A stretch of 64,000 bases of DNA from Chloroflexota bacterium (GCA_028875655.1 JAPPCX010000114.1:121358-185357); one strand, 5' to 3'. Shown: positions 13,534 through 28,532, counted from the first letter of the stretch. Numbers and translations: made by a program. The notes: generated by a model not told the origin, from the letters alone.

Positions 13534-16500
13534 TTAGTTCACCTCCGAAGCAAAGAGATAGTCGTCTTCACCGGGCAGACCCAGGCTCGCGTCATCCTGT
13601 TCCTCTTCTTCCTCCAGCCGCACGTTGAGGCCCAGACTCTGGAGCTCTTTGAGTAGCACGTTGAAGGATTCGGGAATTCCGGGCTGACTGATTGGGTTGC
13701 CCTTGACGATGGATTCATAAGTATTGACCCGACCGGTAACGTCGTCGGATTTGATGGTGAGAACCTCCTGAAGATTGTGGGCGGCGGAGTAGGCCTCAAG
13801 GGCCCAGACCTCCATCTCGCCGAATCGCTGGCCACCGAACTGGGCTTTGCCGCCCAGCGGTTGCTGGGTAATCATGGAGTACGGGCCGGTGGACCTGGCG
13901 TGAATCTTGTCTTCCACCAGGTGGATCAGCTTGAGCATGTAGATGCTGCCGACCGCGACCGGCTGGTCGAACGGTTCTCCCGACCGTCCGTCGTAGAGTT
14001 GGAACTTGGCGAAGGTAGGTGGGGAGATCATCTGCTGACGGTGGACTTCCAACGCCAGTTGGTGCATGTCGCTGACCGACAACCCCTCGGGGTTTTCACC
14101 CGCGACGTCGCGGAGCCACAGGTACAGGCACGCTTCGCGCGCTTGGCCATGGTGCTCTTCGTCGAAGATGACGTCCGGATCAAAACCCTGCTCCCTGAGC
14201 CAGTCAAAAACCTTGGCGGGTTCGATGTCACTGTTGGGGTCGCCATCGTTATGAGCGGCGGCGGCCTGCTGGCCAAACCACCAGCGTGCCAGGGAGTCTT
14301 CGATGTGGTCGTCGTCGGCGCCCTCAAACACCGGCGTGAGGGCCTGGAAGTTCAGGCCGCGGGCGGCCCAACCGAGATGGCTTTCCAGCACCTGCCCCAG
14401 GTTCATGCGGGAAGGTACGCCGATGGGGTTGAGAATAATATCTACCGGCGTGCCGTCGGGAAGGAAGGGCATATCTTCTTCAGGAAGAATGCGAGAGACC
14501 ACGCCCTTGTTCCCATGGCGGCCCGCCATCTTGTCGCCAACCGAAATCTTGCGAGTTTGGGCGACCCAAACCCGGATGGCTTCATTCACGTCCGGGGGAA
14601 GCGCGTCGCCGGGTTCGTCGTCGCTCTTCTTCTCCCGGCTCAAAGTCTTGACTCCGATAACCTTGCCCCTTTGACCGTGGGGCACACGTAGGGAGGTATC
14701 GCGGACGTCCTTGGATTTCTCGCCGAAGATGGCGCGCAGCAGGCGTTCCTCGGCGGTCATTTCGGTTTCGCCCTTGGGGGTGACCTTGCCCACCAGGATG
14801 TCGCCGGGGCCAACGTCGGCGCCAATGCGGATGATGCCGCGCTCGTCAAGGTCGCGAAGGTTTCCCTCGCCAACGTTGGGGATGTCGCGAGTTATTTCCT
14901 CGTCGCCCAACTTGGTGGAACGGCTCTCCACCTCGTACTTTTCGATGTGTACGGAGGTGAACTGGTCATCTTTTACCAAACGTTCGCTGATGATGATGGC
15001 GTCTTCGTAGTTGTATCCTTCCCATGACATGAAAGCCACTAGTACGTTTTGACCCAGGGCCAGCTCACCGCCGTCAGTAGAGGAGCTGTCGGCCAGGGCG
15101 TCGCCAACGTTGACGTAATCGCCCTTCTGGACCACCGGACGCTGATTGAGACAGGTCCCCTGGTTGGTGCGGGCGAATTTGATCAGGCGGTGGGGGTGCC
15201 CCTGCCCGGAGTCGTCGACCACCACGATTTCGTTGCCATTGACGGAACGGACCGACCCTTCGACGCGGGACAGCAGGACCTGGCCGCTGTCGCGGGCGAC
15301 CCTGCTCTCAATTCCGGTGCCCACCAGCGGGGCCTGGGGTTGGAGCAGGGGCACGGCCTGGCGCTGCATGTTGCACCCCATCAGGGCGCGGTTGGCGTCG
15401 TCGTGCTCCAGGAAGGGGATCAAAGCGGCCGACACGCTCATAATCTGCAGCGGGGATACGTCGGCGTACTCTACGGCGTCGGGAGACGCGAGGCGATAGT
15501 TGTCGCCTTCACGTACTTCCACCAAGTCGTCGGTGAACTGGTACAGTTCGTCAAAGTTGGAATTAGCCTGGGCAATGCGGAACCGCTCTTCCAGATCGGC
15601 GGTCAGGTACTGCACGTTTTCCGGCCGGGTGTCCACGAACGGCACCACGTCAATTACGGTGTCCGGCGACAATCGGCCCAACCGGCGCAGGTGGTCGGCG
15701 GTGATGGCCTCGCCCTGCTTGACGATCACCTCTCCCTTGCGAGTGGCAACGTCGGTGGTCACCACGTGCCCCGTTGGGTCGAAGTATCCGGGGAAGCCGG
15801 GCGTCTTGCAGTCCCCGAGCCAAAGTTGTGTGATCACCGGCCAGTAAGGAGTTTCAATAAACCCCAACCGGTCGATCCGCGCGTAGGCCGCCAGGCTGCT
15901 GAGCAGGCCGATGTTGGCTCCTTCCGGAGTCTCGATGGGACAGATGCGACCGTAATGCGAAGCGTGCACGTCGCGCACGTCGAAACCGGCGCGCTCACGG
16001 GTCAGTCCGCCGCGGCCCAGGGCCGACAGGCGACGCTTGTGAGTCAACTCCGCCAGCGGATTGGTCTGGTCCATGAACTGAGACAGCTTGTCGCCGCCGA
16101 AGAACTCTCGAATCGCGCCCGTAACGGGACGCACGTTGACCAACTTCGCGGGAACCGCGTCCTCAGGCTTTTCCAGCCGACCAACGCGGTCCTGGAACAT
16201 TCGGTGCATGCGGAGCAGGCCGATGCGAACCTGGTCGCGCATCAACTCGCCGGCAACGCGCACGCGGCGGTTGCCCAGGTGGTCAATGTTGTCGCGGGGG
16301 TCTTCGTTGCTGACGTGGTTTTCAATCAGTCCGTAGAGGGTGTCGATGATGTCGTTGATATCGAGGACGCGACGTTCGGGCAACGGTACGCCCGGCAGGT
16401 TCAACCGGACCTTGTGCATGTTGCCATTCGGGCCGGCGTTGATCTCCGTTACCACGCCAACGATCCAGGAAGCCCGCGCGCGCACCGGCGTCAACCGCCA

Positions 16501-18135
16501 GGACTGCGTAGGACCCTGGCTGACCCGCTCGGCGTAAATTAGCTGGCCGACCTCGACGATGCTCTCCTCGGCGAGGAAACGGTTCCTCAGAATGGCTGCC
16601 TCGCCGGAAGAAATCGCCTCATTGGAGGTCATACCGGCGGCGATTGGCTGGGTGGAGAGGGCAACCGGGTCGCCCAGCGTGTCCGTTACCAGCCCACAAA
16701 CGCTGACCGAGACGGCGTCGTCCAGCGACTCGTCGGCCATTGACAGAAGCGTGCCGGCGCTGGCGGCGTCTGCGCAGAACACGTTGACCTCAGCCGCCTG
16801 TTCCGATACGTCGGTAAAAGGGTCAAGGGGTTCGATGCGCCGGTCGGCTCCACGAATCAGGTAGCCGTAGGTCACCAGGGCATCGATGTCCCGGTCGGCC
16901 AAGATGCGCTGCTCCCGGTCGGAGGCTTCAAAAATCTCGGTTGGAGAGACGCCCTCCCCATTTGCCGCGTATTGTTCACGGACAAAGCTGAGGATAGCCT
17001 TCTGCGAGTCGGTGAGCACCTGGGAATCGGATCGGCCCAGGCGCTGGTCAACCTTGATGCGCCCGACTTCACCGAGGTCGAAACGCCGGCCATCAAAGAA
17101 GTGGTTCATCACGAAGGTACACGCCGCGTCCACCTGTACGGCCGGCTCGCCGGGGCGCAGCCACTTGTAAAGATTGCGCTGGGCGAGGCCGATGCGGAAA
17201 GCCTGTTCGCGGTTGAAGTCCCGGTCTGTATGCATTCGGTCCCAGAGAGATCGGAGCTCCTCTTCCCGCGGGTTATAGTCCCGGTCGGGCGCAGGTTCCA
17301 CGCCGCCAACGAAAGGCCGGCAGTCGTGGAAATCAATGTCGGAGAAGAGCGCGCGCATCTCTTCGGCGCTGACGATGCCCAACGCGTGCAGGAAAGTGGA
17401 CACGCCCATGCGGCGCCGGCGGTCAACGCTGACGGTAATGGTTTCGGGCAGGTTGCGGCGCCGCGAGTAGTAATGAGTCCAGGTCTGCATTTCAATGCGA
17501 GCGCCCCGGCTGGCGGAGATGCGACCCTTGTAGTACCAGTTTTCCAGCTTGCCGCACTCGGGGCAGGCGGGGTCCTGGGAGGGTTCCCGTTCGTAATAAA
17601 CTCCCGGAGCGCGTTGCAATTGGCTGACCAGGACGCGCTCGGCGCCGTTGATGATGAAAGTGCCCGTCCGGGTCATCATCGGCACGTCGCCGAAGAAAAT
17701 GTCGGACTCGGTGATCTCCCCGGTTTCCTGGTCCCGGAGCTGCGCTTTTACGTAAAGCGGCCTGGAATACGTGATTTCCCTTTCTCGGCAGGTCTCCGGG
17801 CTGGGGTGAGTGTTGCACTCACCGATGGATTTGCAGAGGTCGCAATCGTCCTCGGTGTCAAACCAGTGATCCATGAAGTACAGTTCGAAACGTTCAGCCC
17901 GGCGCGACCCGTCTCCGCTGGCGAAGCGTCGGGTGATTCCGGCGACAATTGGCGAGCAATCGCGGAAGGTTTCGGCCAAACCGTTGGTCTTGAACCAGTC
18001 GAAAGACTCGATCTGGCTGCGAATGAGGTTCGGCACGTCAAGAGCGTTCGCGATTCCGGAATCTGAGTAGGTCTTGACCTCGCGGGCGGTCAACCCGCGG
18101 TTGTTTCGGCCTGAGCGTTTACGGGTAAGCACCAT
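13534..18135 (-). CDS. rpoB: DNA-directed RNA polymerase beta subunit with cysteine-rich insertions
   Basis: RNA polymerase beta subunit of 1533 residues. Conserved blocks include '[16 protein letters not shown]', '[18 protein letters not shown]' (rifampicin region), '[18 protein letters not shown]' and the C-terminal '[22 protein letters not shown]'. Two cysteine groups are unusual: C98-x2-C101, C107 and C116 in a short insertion before the conserved '[13 protein letters not shown]', and C191-x2-C194 just after 'APGVYYERE'. They suggest a metal knuckle in the beta lobe region. The ATG at 18135 has AGGAG 9 bp upstream. No ribosomal protein rplJ/rplL genes precede it; instead fumC lies upstream and a dedicated promoter at 18324-18352 serves rpoBC. 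Confidence 0.97.
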   Translation of the reverse strand: MVLTRKRSGRNNRGLTAREVKTYSDSGIANALDVPNLIRSQIESFDWFKTNGLAETFRDCSPIVAGITRRFASGDGSRRAERFELYFMDHWFDTEDDCDLCKSIGECNTHPSPETCREREITYSRPLYVKAQLRDQETGEITESDIFFGDVPMMTRTGTFIINGAERVLVSQLQRAPGVYYEREPSQDPACPECGKLENWYYKGRISASRGARIEMQTWTHYYSRRRNLPETITVSVDRRRRMGVSTFLHALGIVSAEEMRALFSDIDFHDCRPFVGGVEPAPDRDYNPREEELRSLWDRMHTDRDFNREQAFRIGLAQRNLYKWLRPGEPAVQVDAACTFVMNHFFDGRRFDLGEVGRIKVDQRLGRSDSQVLTDSQKAILSFVREQYAANGEGVSPTEIFEASDREQRILADRDIDALVTYGYLIRGADRRIEPLDPFTDVSEQAAEVNVFCADAASAGTLLSMADESLDDAVSVSVCGLVTDTLGDPVALSTQPIAAGMTSNEAISSGEAAILRNRFLAEESIVEVGQLIYAERVSQGPTQSWRLTPVRARASWIVGVVTEINAGPNGNMHKVRLNLPGVPLPERRVLDINDIIDTLYGLIENHVSNEDPRDNIDHLGNRRVRVAGELMRDQVRIGLLRMHRMFQDRVGRLEKPEDAVPAKLVNVRPVTGAIREFFGGDKLSQFMDQTNPLAELTHKRRLSALGRGGLTRERAGFDVRDVHASHYGRICPIETPEGANIGLLSSLAAYARIDRLGFIETPYWPVITQLWLGDCKTPGFPGYFDPTGHVVTTDVATRKGEVIVKQGEAITADHLRRLGRLSPDTVIDVVPFVDTRPENVQYLTADLEERFRIAQANSNFDELYQFTDDLVEVREGDNYRLASPDAVEYADVSPLQIMSVSAALIPFLEHDDANRALMGCNMQRQAVPLLQPQAPLVGTGIESRVARDSGQVLLSRVEGSVRSVNGNEIVVVDDSGQGHPHRLIKFARTNQGTCLNQRPVVQKGDYVNVGDALADSSSTDGGELALGQNVLVAFMSWEGYNYEDAIIISERLVKDDQFTSVHIEKYEVESRSTKLGDEEITRDIPNVGEGNLRDLDERGIIRIGADVGPGDILVGKVTPKGETEMTAEERLLRAIFGEKSKDVRDTSLRVPHGQRGKVIGVKTLSREKKSDDEPGDALPPDVNEAIRVWVAQTRKISVGDKMAGRHGNKGVVSRILPEEDMPFLPDGTPVDIILNPIGVPSRMNLGQVLESHLGWAARGLNFQALTPVFEGADDDHIEDSLARWWFGQQAAAAHNDGDPNSDIEPAKVFDWLREQGFDPDVIFDEEHHGQAREACLYLWLRDVAGENPEGLSVSDMHQLALEVHRQQMISPPTFAKFQLYDGRSGEPFDQPVAVGSIYMLKLIHLVEDKIHARSTGPYSMITQQPLGGKAQFGGQRFGEMEVWALEAYSAAHNLQEVLTIKSDDVTGRVNTYESIVKGNPISQPGIPESFNVLLKELQSLGLNVRLEEEEEQDDASLGLPGEDDYLFASEVN

Positions 18136-18145
18136 AAGATCGACA

Positions 18146-18226
18146 CTCCTGGCGGGTACGGGGGATTAACTGGACGCAGCCTGCTCTCCCTGAGGCTGGC
18201 ACAGACACGACAATTCGGCCCGCCAG
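18146..18226 (-). promoter_or_regulatory. rpoB leader inverted repeat overlapping the Shine-Dalgarno
   Basis: In the rpoB leader (minus strand), CTGGCGGG at 18226-18219 is perfectly complementary to CCCGCCAG at 18156-18149. The second arm runs into the rpoB Shine-Dalgarno AGGAG (18150-18146). Pairing would partly hide the ribosome binding site. Both arms are seen directly; a role in translational control is inference. Confidence 0.45.
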
Positions 18227-18323
18227 CAATGGCAAGCCGAATCATCAGTGCTTCAGGTCAGAGGATGCAGGTGAAAAATCGAGGCAGTGGCGACAACAAT
18301 CATACTACGTGAACAGTAGTAGT

Positions 18324-18352
18324 ACTCTACATGTGGATGGGTTTTTTGTCAA
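18324..18352 (-). promoter_or_regulatory. rpoB-rpoC promoter
   Basis: On the minus strand, a perfect -35 TTGACA (18352-18347) is followed after exactly 17 bp by TAGAGT (18329-18324, four of six consensus bases). A start near 18317 would give a leader of about 180 nt. It lies about 50 bp beyond the fumC stop, so rpoBC need not depend on fumC transcription. Confidence 0.75.
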
Positions 18353-18399
18353 CCGAAACCGGCTGCGGGAAAGTGGATTTCGACATTTCAGACCCGGGT

Positions 18400-19815
18400 T
18401 TACCCCCCGCCGGCGCGTACTTCCCGGCTGGGTTTGGTCATTTCTGCGGGGTTAAGCAGTTCGTCCAGTTCAGCGTCAGAAAGGGCGGTTTCGGCGCGCG
18501 CGACTTCCCGGACAGTTAGCCCGGAATCCGCGGCTTTCTTGGCGATGCCAGCCGCGGCGTCATATCCGATGGATGGCGCGAGAGCAGTGCCCAGCATCAG
18601 GCCCTTTTCTACCATGGCCGGCCCGGTGTCCGTGGCCGTGATGCCAACCACGCACTGCCGGGCGAAGTTCTGAGCGGAGGCCGCCAGCAGCGACACTGAC
18701 TGCAGAAGGTTGTACGCTGCCAGAGGCATCATGGTGTTCAGCTCGAAATAACCCCCGGCCCCGGCCAACGCCACCGCCGCGTCGTTGCCCACCACGTGCG
18801 CGGATACCTGGATCACGGACTCGGAGATGACCGGGTTTACTTTGCCCGGCATGATGCTGCTGCCCGGCTGGACCTCCGGCACGTTGATCTCGCCCAGCCC
18901 GGCCCGGGGCCCGCAGCCCAGGAACCGGATGTCGTTGGCAATCTTGTGCAGGCTGACGGCGATTGTCTTGAGCTGCCCGCTGGCCTCAACGATACCGTCC
19001 AGAGCGGATTGCGCCTGGAAGTGGTTGGCGGTTTCCCTGATTTGCACGCCGGTCATCTCTGAGAGTCGGGCGCAGGTGCGACCGGACGCTTCCGGATGCG
19101 TATTGACGCCGGTGCCCACCGCAGTACCGCCCAACGCGACTTCAGCCAACGCCTCCTCGGCGCGGTGCGCCCGGGCGATGCTGTACTCGGCCTGGCCGGC
19201 ATACCCGGAAAACTCCTGGCCCAGACGCACCGGGGTGGCGTCCTGGAGGTGAGTGCGCCCGGTCTTGACGATGGGCCAGAACTCCTCCGACTTTTGCTGC
19301 AAAGCGGCCTGCAGCTCTTCCAACGCGGGTATCAATTCCTCCTTGATCCCGAGCAGGGCCGCTAGATGGATCGATGTGGGAATCACGTCGTTGGATGACT
19401 GTCCCAGGTTCACGTGGTCATTCGGGTGGACCAGCCGCGAGCCCAAGTCGCCGCCGAGGATCTGTGTGGCGCGGTTGGCGATGACTTCGTTGGCATTGGT
19501 GTTGGTGGAAGTCCCGGAACCGGTCTGGAAGATGTCCAGCACGAAATGCTCGTCATGCTTGCCGTCGGCAACTTCCTGGGCGGCCTGCACGATGGCGCCG
19601 CCAATCGTAGGGTCGAGGGCATTCAAGTCCATGTAGGTCTGGGCGCAAGCCAGCTTGATGAGGCCCAGGGCGCGGATGAACTGGCGGGGAAAACGCAGGT
19701 CGCTGATGGGGAAGTTGAGCACGGCCCGCATGGTGGACGCGCCGTACAGCGCGTCGGCGGGTACCTGCATCTCGCCCATGGAGTCCCGTTCGATACGAGT
19801 GTTGGGGCTGGTCAT
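18400..19815 (-). CDS. fumC: Fumarate hydratase, class II
   Basis: Fe-independent class II fumarase of 471 residues that interconverts fumarate and malate in the TCA cycle; it works as a homotetramer. The superfamily signature GSSIMPGKVNP is present near residue 320, as are 'FQTGSGTSTNTNANEV', 'VHPNDHVNLGQSSND' (B-site region) and 'GRTHLQDATPVRLGQEFSG', which distinguishes fumarase from aspartase and argininosuccinate lyase. The ATG at 19815 is 3 bp after the stop of the upstream GMC oxidoreductase, whose final codons contain GGAGGG, so the two are probably co-transcribed. Confidence 0.95.
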   Translation of the reverse strand: MTSPNTRIERDSMGEMQVPADALYGASTMRAVLNFPISDLRFPRQFIRALGLIKLACAQTYMDLNALDPTIGGAIVQAAQEVADGKHDEHFVLDIFQTGSGTSTNTNANEVIANRATQILGGDLGSRLVHPNDHVNLGQSSNDVIPTSIHLAALLGIKEELIPALEELQAALQQKSEEFWPIVKTGRTHLQDATPVRLGQEFSGYAGQAEYSIARAHRAEEALAEVALGGTAVGTGVNTHPEASGRTCARLSEMTGVQIRETANHFQAQSALDGIVEASGQLKTIAVSLHKIANDIRFLGCGPRAGLGEINVPEVQPGSSIMPGKVNPVISESVIQVSAHVVGNDAAVALAGAGGYFELNTMMPLAAYNLLQSVSLLAASAQNFARQCVVGITATDTGPAMVEKGLMLGTALAPSIGYDAAAGIAKKAADSGLTVREVARAETALSDAELDELLNPAEMTKPSREVRAGGG

Positions 19816-19818
19816 CTC

Positions 19819-21369
19819 TTACTTGCCCTCCTTGATGAAGTCCGCCACGCGCTCAGCAATCATGATTGTGGTGGCGTTGGTGTTGGCTCGGATTACGTCG
19901 GGCATCACCGAAGCATCGACCACGCGCAGGTTCTGCATGCCGTAAACGTGGCAATACTGGTCAACCACGGCGTCCAGGTCGGAACCGGGCCCCATTTTGC
20001 AGGTGCCCGACGAGTGGTGCTGAGTGTACGCGTTGCGCAGCATCCACTGGTCCAGGGCCGCGTCGGAAGCCAGGTCCTCATCCGTTGGCGACAACCGTTC
20101 GGCAACGAACTCGCGAAAGGTGGGCTGCTCGGCAATCTGCAACCCGAGGCGCACGGCCGCCCGCATCCGCTGCCGGTCCACCGGGTCGGAAAGGTAGTCA
20201 TAGAACAGATCGGGCTGCGCGTGCGGATCTGTGGACGCCAGCCTCAGTTGGCCGGCGGTGGTCGCGTTCTGCAACGCCGCACTGAACCCGAAGTGGAAGT
20301 CATCGGTCTCAATGTTCACGCTGGCCGGACGATGTTCGCTGGTCATCAGGATGGGTGCCAGCTGAATGTCGCCGCGAGTGCCGGTGCCCTCCGGGCTGTA
20401 GCGCAGGCCGACCTGGATGCTGGGAGAGTCCAGGTCGGGCGGATTTCCTATCCCCCGGAACAGGCTGAACACCGCCGGGTGGTCCCGCAGGTTCTCGCCC
20501 ACGCCCGGAAGGTCGTGGATCAGGGGGATGCCCATCTCCTGTAGGTGCTCGGCTGGGCCAACTCCCGAAAGCAGGAGTATTTGCGGGGATGCGATGGCGC
20601 CGCCGCTGAGGATGATCTCGTCGCCGTAGATTTCAAAAGCGTCTCCCCCGCTCTCCGCCTCGATGCCGACGGCCTTTTTCCCCTCGAAGAGGACGCGCCG
20701 CACTACCACGCTGCCGCGTACCGTCAGGTTTAAGCGGTGGCGGGCCATGGACAGGTAGGTGAGCGATGTGCTCATGCGCACGCCGTCGATGTTGTTTAAC
20801 GGCCGGGCGGCGATGCCGTTGGAGTCCGGGTGGTTCTGGTCGGGGTCTTCCGGAAACCCCAGGGCGCGGCAGGTGTCGTAAAACGCCTCGGCGACGGGCA
20901 GCCACTCCTCCCGCTTGTAACGTCGCACCGGGATGGGACCGCTGTCGCCATGGAAGTCGTCGCCGGCAAAGTCCAAGTCGTTCTCCAGCCTGCGGAAGTA
21001 GGGTAGCACCTTGGTGAACGACCATTCATCGTTGCCCCAAATGGCCCAGTTGTCATAATCCTCCGGCACGCCACGAAAGAGGACCTGGCCGTTAATGCTG
21101 CTGGAACCCCCCATGGCCTTGCCCCGGGGAATGATGATCGGGGTCTCCTGTTGGGGTGTTCCCTTGGCCAGATAACCCCAACTATGTTCTCCGTAGGCGG
21201 AACGCCAAACGTTGTTGCCTTGCTTCAAATCAACAGGCAGGTGTTCAAAGTCAGGGTAGTCCGGGCCGGCCTCCAGAAGCAGAACCGAAACGTTCGGATC
21301 TTCGGTCAGCCGGGATGCTAGCGTACAGCCGGCGGAACCGCCGCCAACTATGATGAAGTCATAATTCAT
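19819..21369 (-). CDS. GMC-family FAD oxidoreductase (choline/alcohol dehydrogenase-like)
   Basis: Flavoprotein of 516 residues. The N-terminal dinucleotide-binding motif is 'DFIIVGGGSAGCTLASRL', followed by 'LEAGPDYPDF' and GMC signature 1 'PRGKAMGGSSSINGQVLFRG'. Signature 2-like 'LSGGAIASPQILLLSGVGP' is in the middle. The C-terminal catalytic region has 'THAQPDLFYDYLSDP'-type strands, 'TQHHSSGTCKMG' with the active-site His, and 'VDASVMPDVIRANTNATTIM'. Members oxidise alcohols such as choline, glucose or polyethylene glycol; the substrate cannot be told here. It precedes fumC by 3 bp and follows a small unknown gene by 22 bp. Confidence 0.9.
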   Translation of the reverse strand: MNYDFIIVGGGSAGCTLASRLTEDPNVSVLLLEAGPDYPDFEHLPVDLKQGNNVWRSAYGEHSWGYLAKGTPQQETPIIIPRGKAMGGSSSINGQVLFRGVPEDYDNWAIWGNDEWSFTKVLPYFRRLENDLDFAGDDFHGDSGPIPVRRYKREEWLPVAEAFYDTCRALGFPEDPDQNHPDSNGIAARPLNNIDGVRMSTSLTYLSMARHRLNLTVRGSVVVRRVLFEGKKAVGIEAESGGDAFEIYGDEIILSGGAIASPQILLLSGVGPAEHLQEMGIPLIHDLPGVGENLRDHPAVFSLFRGIGNPPDLDSPSIQVGLRYSPEGTGTRGDIQLAPILMTSEHRPASVNIETDDFHFGFSAALQNATTAGQLRLASTDPHAQPDLFYDYLSDPVDRQRMRAAVRLGLQIAEQPTFREFVAERLSPTDEDLASDAALDQWMLRNAYTQHHSSGTCKMGPGSDLDAVVDQYCHVYGMQNLRVVDASVMPDVIRANTNATTIMIAERVADFIKEGK

Positions 21370-21391
21370 AAGAATCCTTTTCGTTCGAACG

Positions 21392-21778
21392 TCACAACTC
21401 GCAGCAATCGAGCAGGGAGTTGAAGAAGTCCATGTCGTCGATGCCCCCTAGGTCTTCTCCGTGAACATCGGCCAGGTGTTTCAGGATGCGGGGCGTATTC
21501 ATAGGCACCAGTAGAGCGGTGGCGTTGATGCTGACAATTCCAATCATACGGTAGTCCTGGAAGCGCCCGCCTGCCTGGGCTTGGAGAGGGCATCGGAGAC
21601 ACCGCACGGTAATCTCGTCGTCCCGCGCGTCATACACCAGGCGTATCAGCGGCTCGCGGCGGCAGCTGACGTCGTACATCTGGCCGTTCCCGAACCGGTC
21701 CGGCCCAACGTGTTCGGCGTCAAGCGTGTTTTGCCAACCTTCCGGCGGAAATACCACGCGGTTGCTGTCTTTGGGCAT
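21392..21778 (-). CDS. Conserved-looking hypothetical protein with paired cysteines
   Basis: A 128-residue soluble protein I do not recognise. It contains 'VRCLRCPLQAQ' (CxxC) in the middle and ends in 'LLDCCEL'. There are no membrane segments. The ATG at 21778 has GAGGTG 8 bp upstream, and codon use is like that of its neighbours. It lies 22 bp before the GMC oxidoreductase gene and is probably the first gene of a three-gene unit with it and fumC. The cysteines could bind a metal, but no family can be named. Confidence 0.7.
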   Translation of the reverse strand: MPKDSNRVVFPPEGWQNTLDAEHVGPDRFGNGQMYDVSCRREPLIRLVYDARDDEITVRCLRCPLQAQAGGRFQDYRMIGIVSINATALLVPMNTPRILKHLADVHGEDLGGIDDMDFFNSLLDCCEL

Positions 21779-21895
21779 TGTCGCGCACCTCGGGGCGCTG
21801 GCGGTGAAGGACTGCCTGATTTTAGCGTATTTGCCGTTGATCGTCCCACTGCGCGGCAGGTCAACCGGGACACCTGCGTTGATGGCGGACCAATA

Positions 21896-21922
21896 ATAGG
21901 GGCAGGTTGCAAACCCGCCCGT
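21896..21922. repeat. Decayed copy of the GTAGGGGC palindrome
   Basis: AGGGGCAGGTT-GC-AAACCCGCCC is an imperfect inverted repeat matching the arms of the element at 63891-63919. It lies in the 172-bp gap between the small hypothetical gene and the gltD stop, where it may form a hairpin after gltD. Confidence 0.5.
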
Positions 21923-21950
21923 CCGCGCTCGTGTGAGAGACTCTCGCCGG

Positions 21951-23402
21951 CTAGGCGTCGGCGGTGGAGCGAGGCAGGTGGCTAACGCCCGATGAAAGAT
22001 AGCGATCTACGCCACGGGCCACGTCCCGGCCTTCCGCAATCGCCCACACCACCAGGGACTGGCCGCGCACCATGTCGCCGCCGGCGAACACGCCGGGCAC
22101 CGACGTCATCTTGTTTTCGTCCACCTTGACGTTGCCGCGCGGGTCAAGTTCTACGCCCAGCTGTTCCAGCATGCCGCCGTGTTCGGGATGGAGAAAGCCC
22201 ATAGCGAGCAGAACCAGGTCGGCGTCAACCGAGAATTCGCTGCCCGTCACCTCTGACATCTGGAACCGGCCGTTTTCCCCCTTGGTCCAGTCCACGCGAA
22301 CAGCGTGTAGTTTGCTTACTTGGCCGTTTTCGCCCGTAAGAGACTTGGTGAGAATGTTGTAGTCCCTAACGCCGCCCTCTTCATGTGCGCCGGAGGTCCG
22401 CAGAATCATGGGCCAGCGGGGCCAGGGGTTATCGTCCGCGCGGCTTTCGGGAGGCTCAGGCAGCAACTCAAACTGGTGGACAATTTCGGCGCCCTGACGG
22501 TGTGCGGTGCCCAGGCAATCCGCGCCGGTATCGCCGCCACCCAGGATGATTACGCGCTTCCCTTCGGCGCTGATCTGGTCGCTGACGTTCTCCCCGGCTA
22601 GGGTCCGGTTCTGCTGAGGCAGGTATTCCATGGCGAAATGGACGCCGTCCAACTCACGGCCGGGCACGTCAAGATCCCGGGCCTGGGTCGACCCTCCGGT
22701 CAGGCATACCGCGTCGTATTCCCGCAGCAGCTGTTCGGCCGGATAATTGATGCCAACGTTGACGCCCGTGCGAAATTCTATGCCTTCGGCCTCCATCAAC
22801 TCAACGCGGCGTCGGACGACGGACTTTTCAAGCTTGAAGTCGGGAATGCCCAGCATGAGCAGGCCGCCGATGTAGTCGGCGCGCTCCAGCACGGTAACAG
22901 CGTGTCCCGCCCGGTTGAGTTGCTGAGCGGCGGCGAGTCCGGAAGGGCCGCTGCCCACTACGGCAACGCTCTTGCCGGTGCGGGTTTCCGGCGGCATGGG
23001 CTTGACCCAGCCCTGCTCGAAACCGCGGTCGCTGATCTCCTTCTCGATGTACTCGATGGTGACCGGGTCGGCGTTGATGCTGAGCACGCATGACGCTTCG
23101 CAAGGAGCCGGGCAAATGCGTCCGGTGAACTCCGGGAAGTTGTTGGTGCTCAGCAACACTTCCAGCGCGCGCTCCCAGTTGCCCAGATATACCTGATGGT
23201 TGAACTCGGGAATGACGTTCCCCAGGGGGCAACCCATGTGGCAGAAGGGGACGGCACAATCCATGCACCGGCCACCTTGTTCAGTGGCTTGCTGATCCGT
23301 CCAGCGGTGGTAGTATTCCCGGTAGTCTCCGACGCGCTCGGCGGGAGGGCGACGGTCCGGCCCGAAACGGCCAAACTCCATAAATCCGGTGACTTTGCCC
23401 AT
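21951..23402 (-). CDS. gltD: Glutamate synthase small subunit
   Basis: NADPH-dependent GOGAT beta subunit of 483 residues, which passes electrons from NADPH through FAD and Fe-S clusters to the large subunit. The N-terminal cysteines 'GRCMDCAVPFCHMGCPLGN' and 'CPAPCEASCVLSI' bind two 4Fe-4S clusters. The FAD site is 'VAVVGSGPSGLAAAQQL' and the NADPH site 'VIILGGGDTGADCLGTAHR'. The C-terminal flavin motif 'VPGVFAGGDMVRGQSLVV' is intact. The gene starts 2 bp after the gltB stop, so the pair is an operon. Confidence 0.96.
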   Translation of the reverse strand: MGKVTGFMEFGRFGPDRRPPAERVGDYREYYHRWTDQQATEQGGRCMDCAVPFCHMGCPLGNVIPEFNHQVYLGNWERALEVLLSTNNFPEFTGRICPAPCEASCVLSINADPVTIEYIEKEISDRGFEQGWVKPMPPETRTGKSVAVVGSGPSGLAAAQQLNRAGHAVTVLERADYIGGLLMLGIPDFKLEKSVVRRRVELMEAEGIEFRTGVNVGINYPAEQLLREYDAVCLTGGSTQARDLDVPGRELDGVHFAMEYLPQQNRTLAGENVSDQISAEGKRVIILGGGDTGADCLGTAHRQGAEIVHQFELLPEPPESRADDNPWPRWPMILRTSGAHEEGGVRDYNILTKSLTGENGQVSKLHAVRVDWTKGENGRFQMSEVTGSEFSVDADLVLLAMGFLHPEHGGMLEQLGVELDPRGNVKVDENKMTSVPGVFAGGDMVRGQSLVVWAIAEGRDVARGVDRYLSSGVSHLPRSTADA

Positions 23403-23404
23403 TA

Positions 23405-27946
<4,542 letters not shown>

Positions 27947-28051
27947 AACCGTACCCTGCGCAAACAAAAGAAAAATCACCCGCAGGATGTAGAGAACGAA
28001 TCTCGACTCTGCTGGCGCAACGCGGCGTAGCGGCGCCGCTGGAAAATAGAC

Positions 28052-28085
28052 TTGTGTAATATATCACAAACTACGGGGATTGCAA
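28052..28085 (-). promoter_or_regulatory. gltB promoter overlapped by a CRP/FNR-like palindrome
   Basis: On the minus strand, TTGCAA (28085-28080) and TATATT (28063-28058) are 16 bp apart and form a plausible gltB promoter. The -10 is covered by TTGTGTAATATATCACAA (28052-28069), a near-perfect dyad TGTGT-N6-TCACA, one base from the CRP consensus half-sites. Binding there would be expected to repress gltBD. The palindrome is seen; the regulator is inference. Confidence 0.5.
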
Positions 28086-28169
28086 GGCAAGCCGTACTCG
28101 CCCTATACTCGTCCGCACTATCCTGAACCATTTGCAGCGCATGTCGCTGCGCTTGCGAAACCCGCCCGC

Positions 28170-28532
28170 ATGACAACAACCCACACCTTGGACCCCACCA
28201 AAGTTGCCCGGCTTGCCGTTGACGTGGCCGCCGAAAAGTTGGCGACGGACATCGTGATGATGGACCTGAGGCAGCTTGGCGTCTTCGCCGACTATTTCGT
28301 GGTGATGACCGCCGACTCGGTGCGCCAGATCGAGGCGTTGGAAGAGGATTTGACCAATGCCATGAAGGAAGCCGGAGTGGCGCGGCATCACAGGGAAGGC
28401 ACTCCGGCTTCCGGTTGGGTGCTGCTGGATTTCGCGGACGTAGTGATCCACATTTTCGGGCCGGAAGAGCGAGACTTTTTCGGCCTCGAACGGCTGTGGA
28501 GCCGCGCCCCGCAAGTTGTCAGGATTCTATAA
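28170..28532 (+). CDS. rsfS: Ribosomal silencing factor RsfS
   Basis: RsfS/Iojap-family protein of 120 residues. It binds ribosomal protein L14 and blocks subunit joining when nutrients are low. The family core is clear: '[20 protein letters not shown]', then '[17 protein letters not shown]' and '[10 protein letters not shown]'. The start is uncertain: the ATG at 28170 gives the normal family length, but no good Shine-Dalgarno precedes it and the frame is open further upstream. It is divergent from gltB and overlaps ndk tail to tail by 14 bp. Usual partners nadD and yqeK are not adjacent. Confidence 0.92.
   Translation: MTTTHTLDPTKVARLAVDVAAEKLATDIVMMDLRQLGVFADYFVVMTADSVRQIEALEEDLTNAMKEAGVARHHREGTPASGWVLLDFADVVIHIFGPEERDFFGLERLWSRAPQVVRIL

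Noticed and set aside
15049..16542. 497-codon plus-strand ORF antisense to rpoB
   Set aside because: Shadow of rpoB in the complementary frame, no conserved features.
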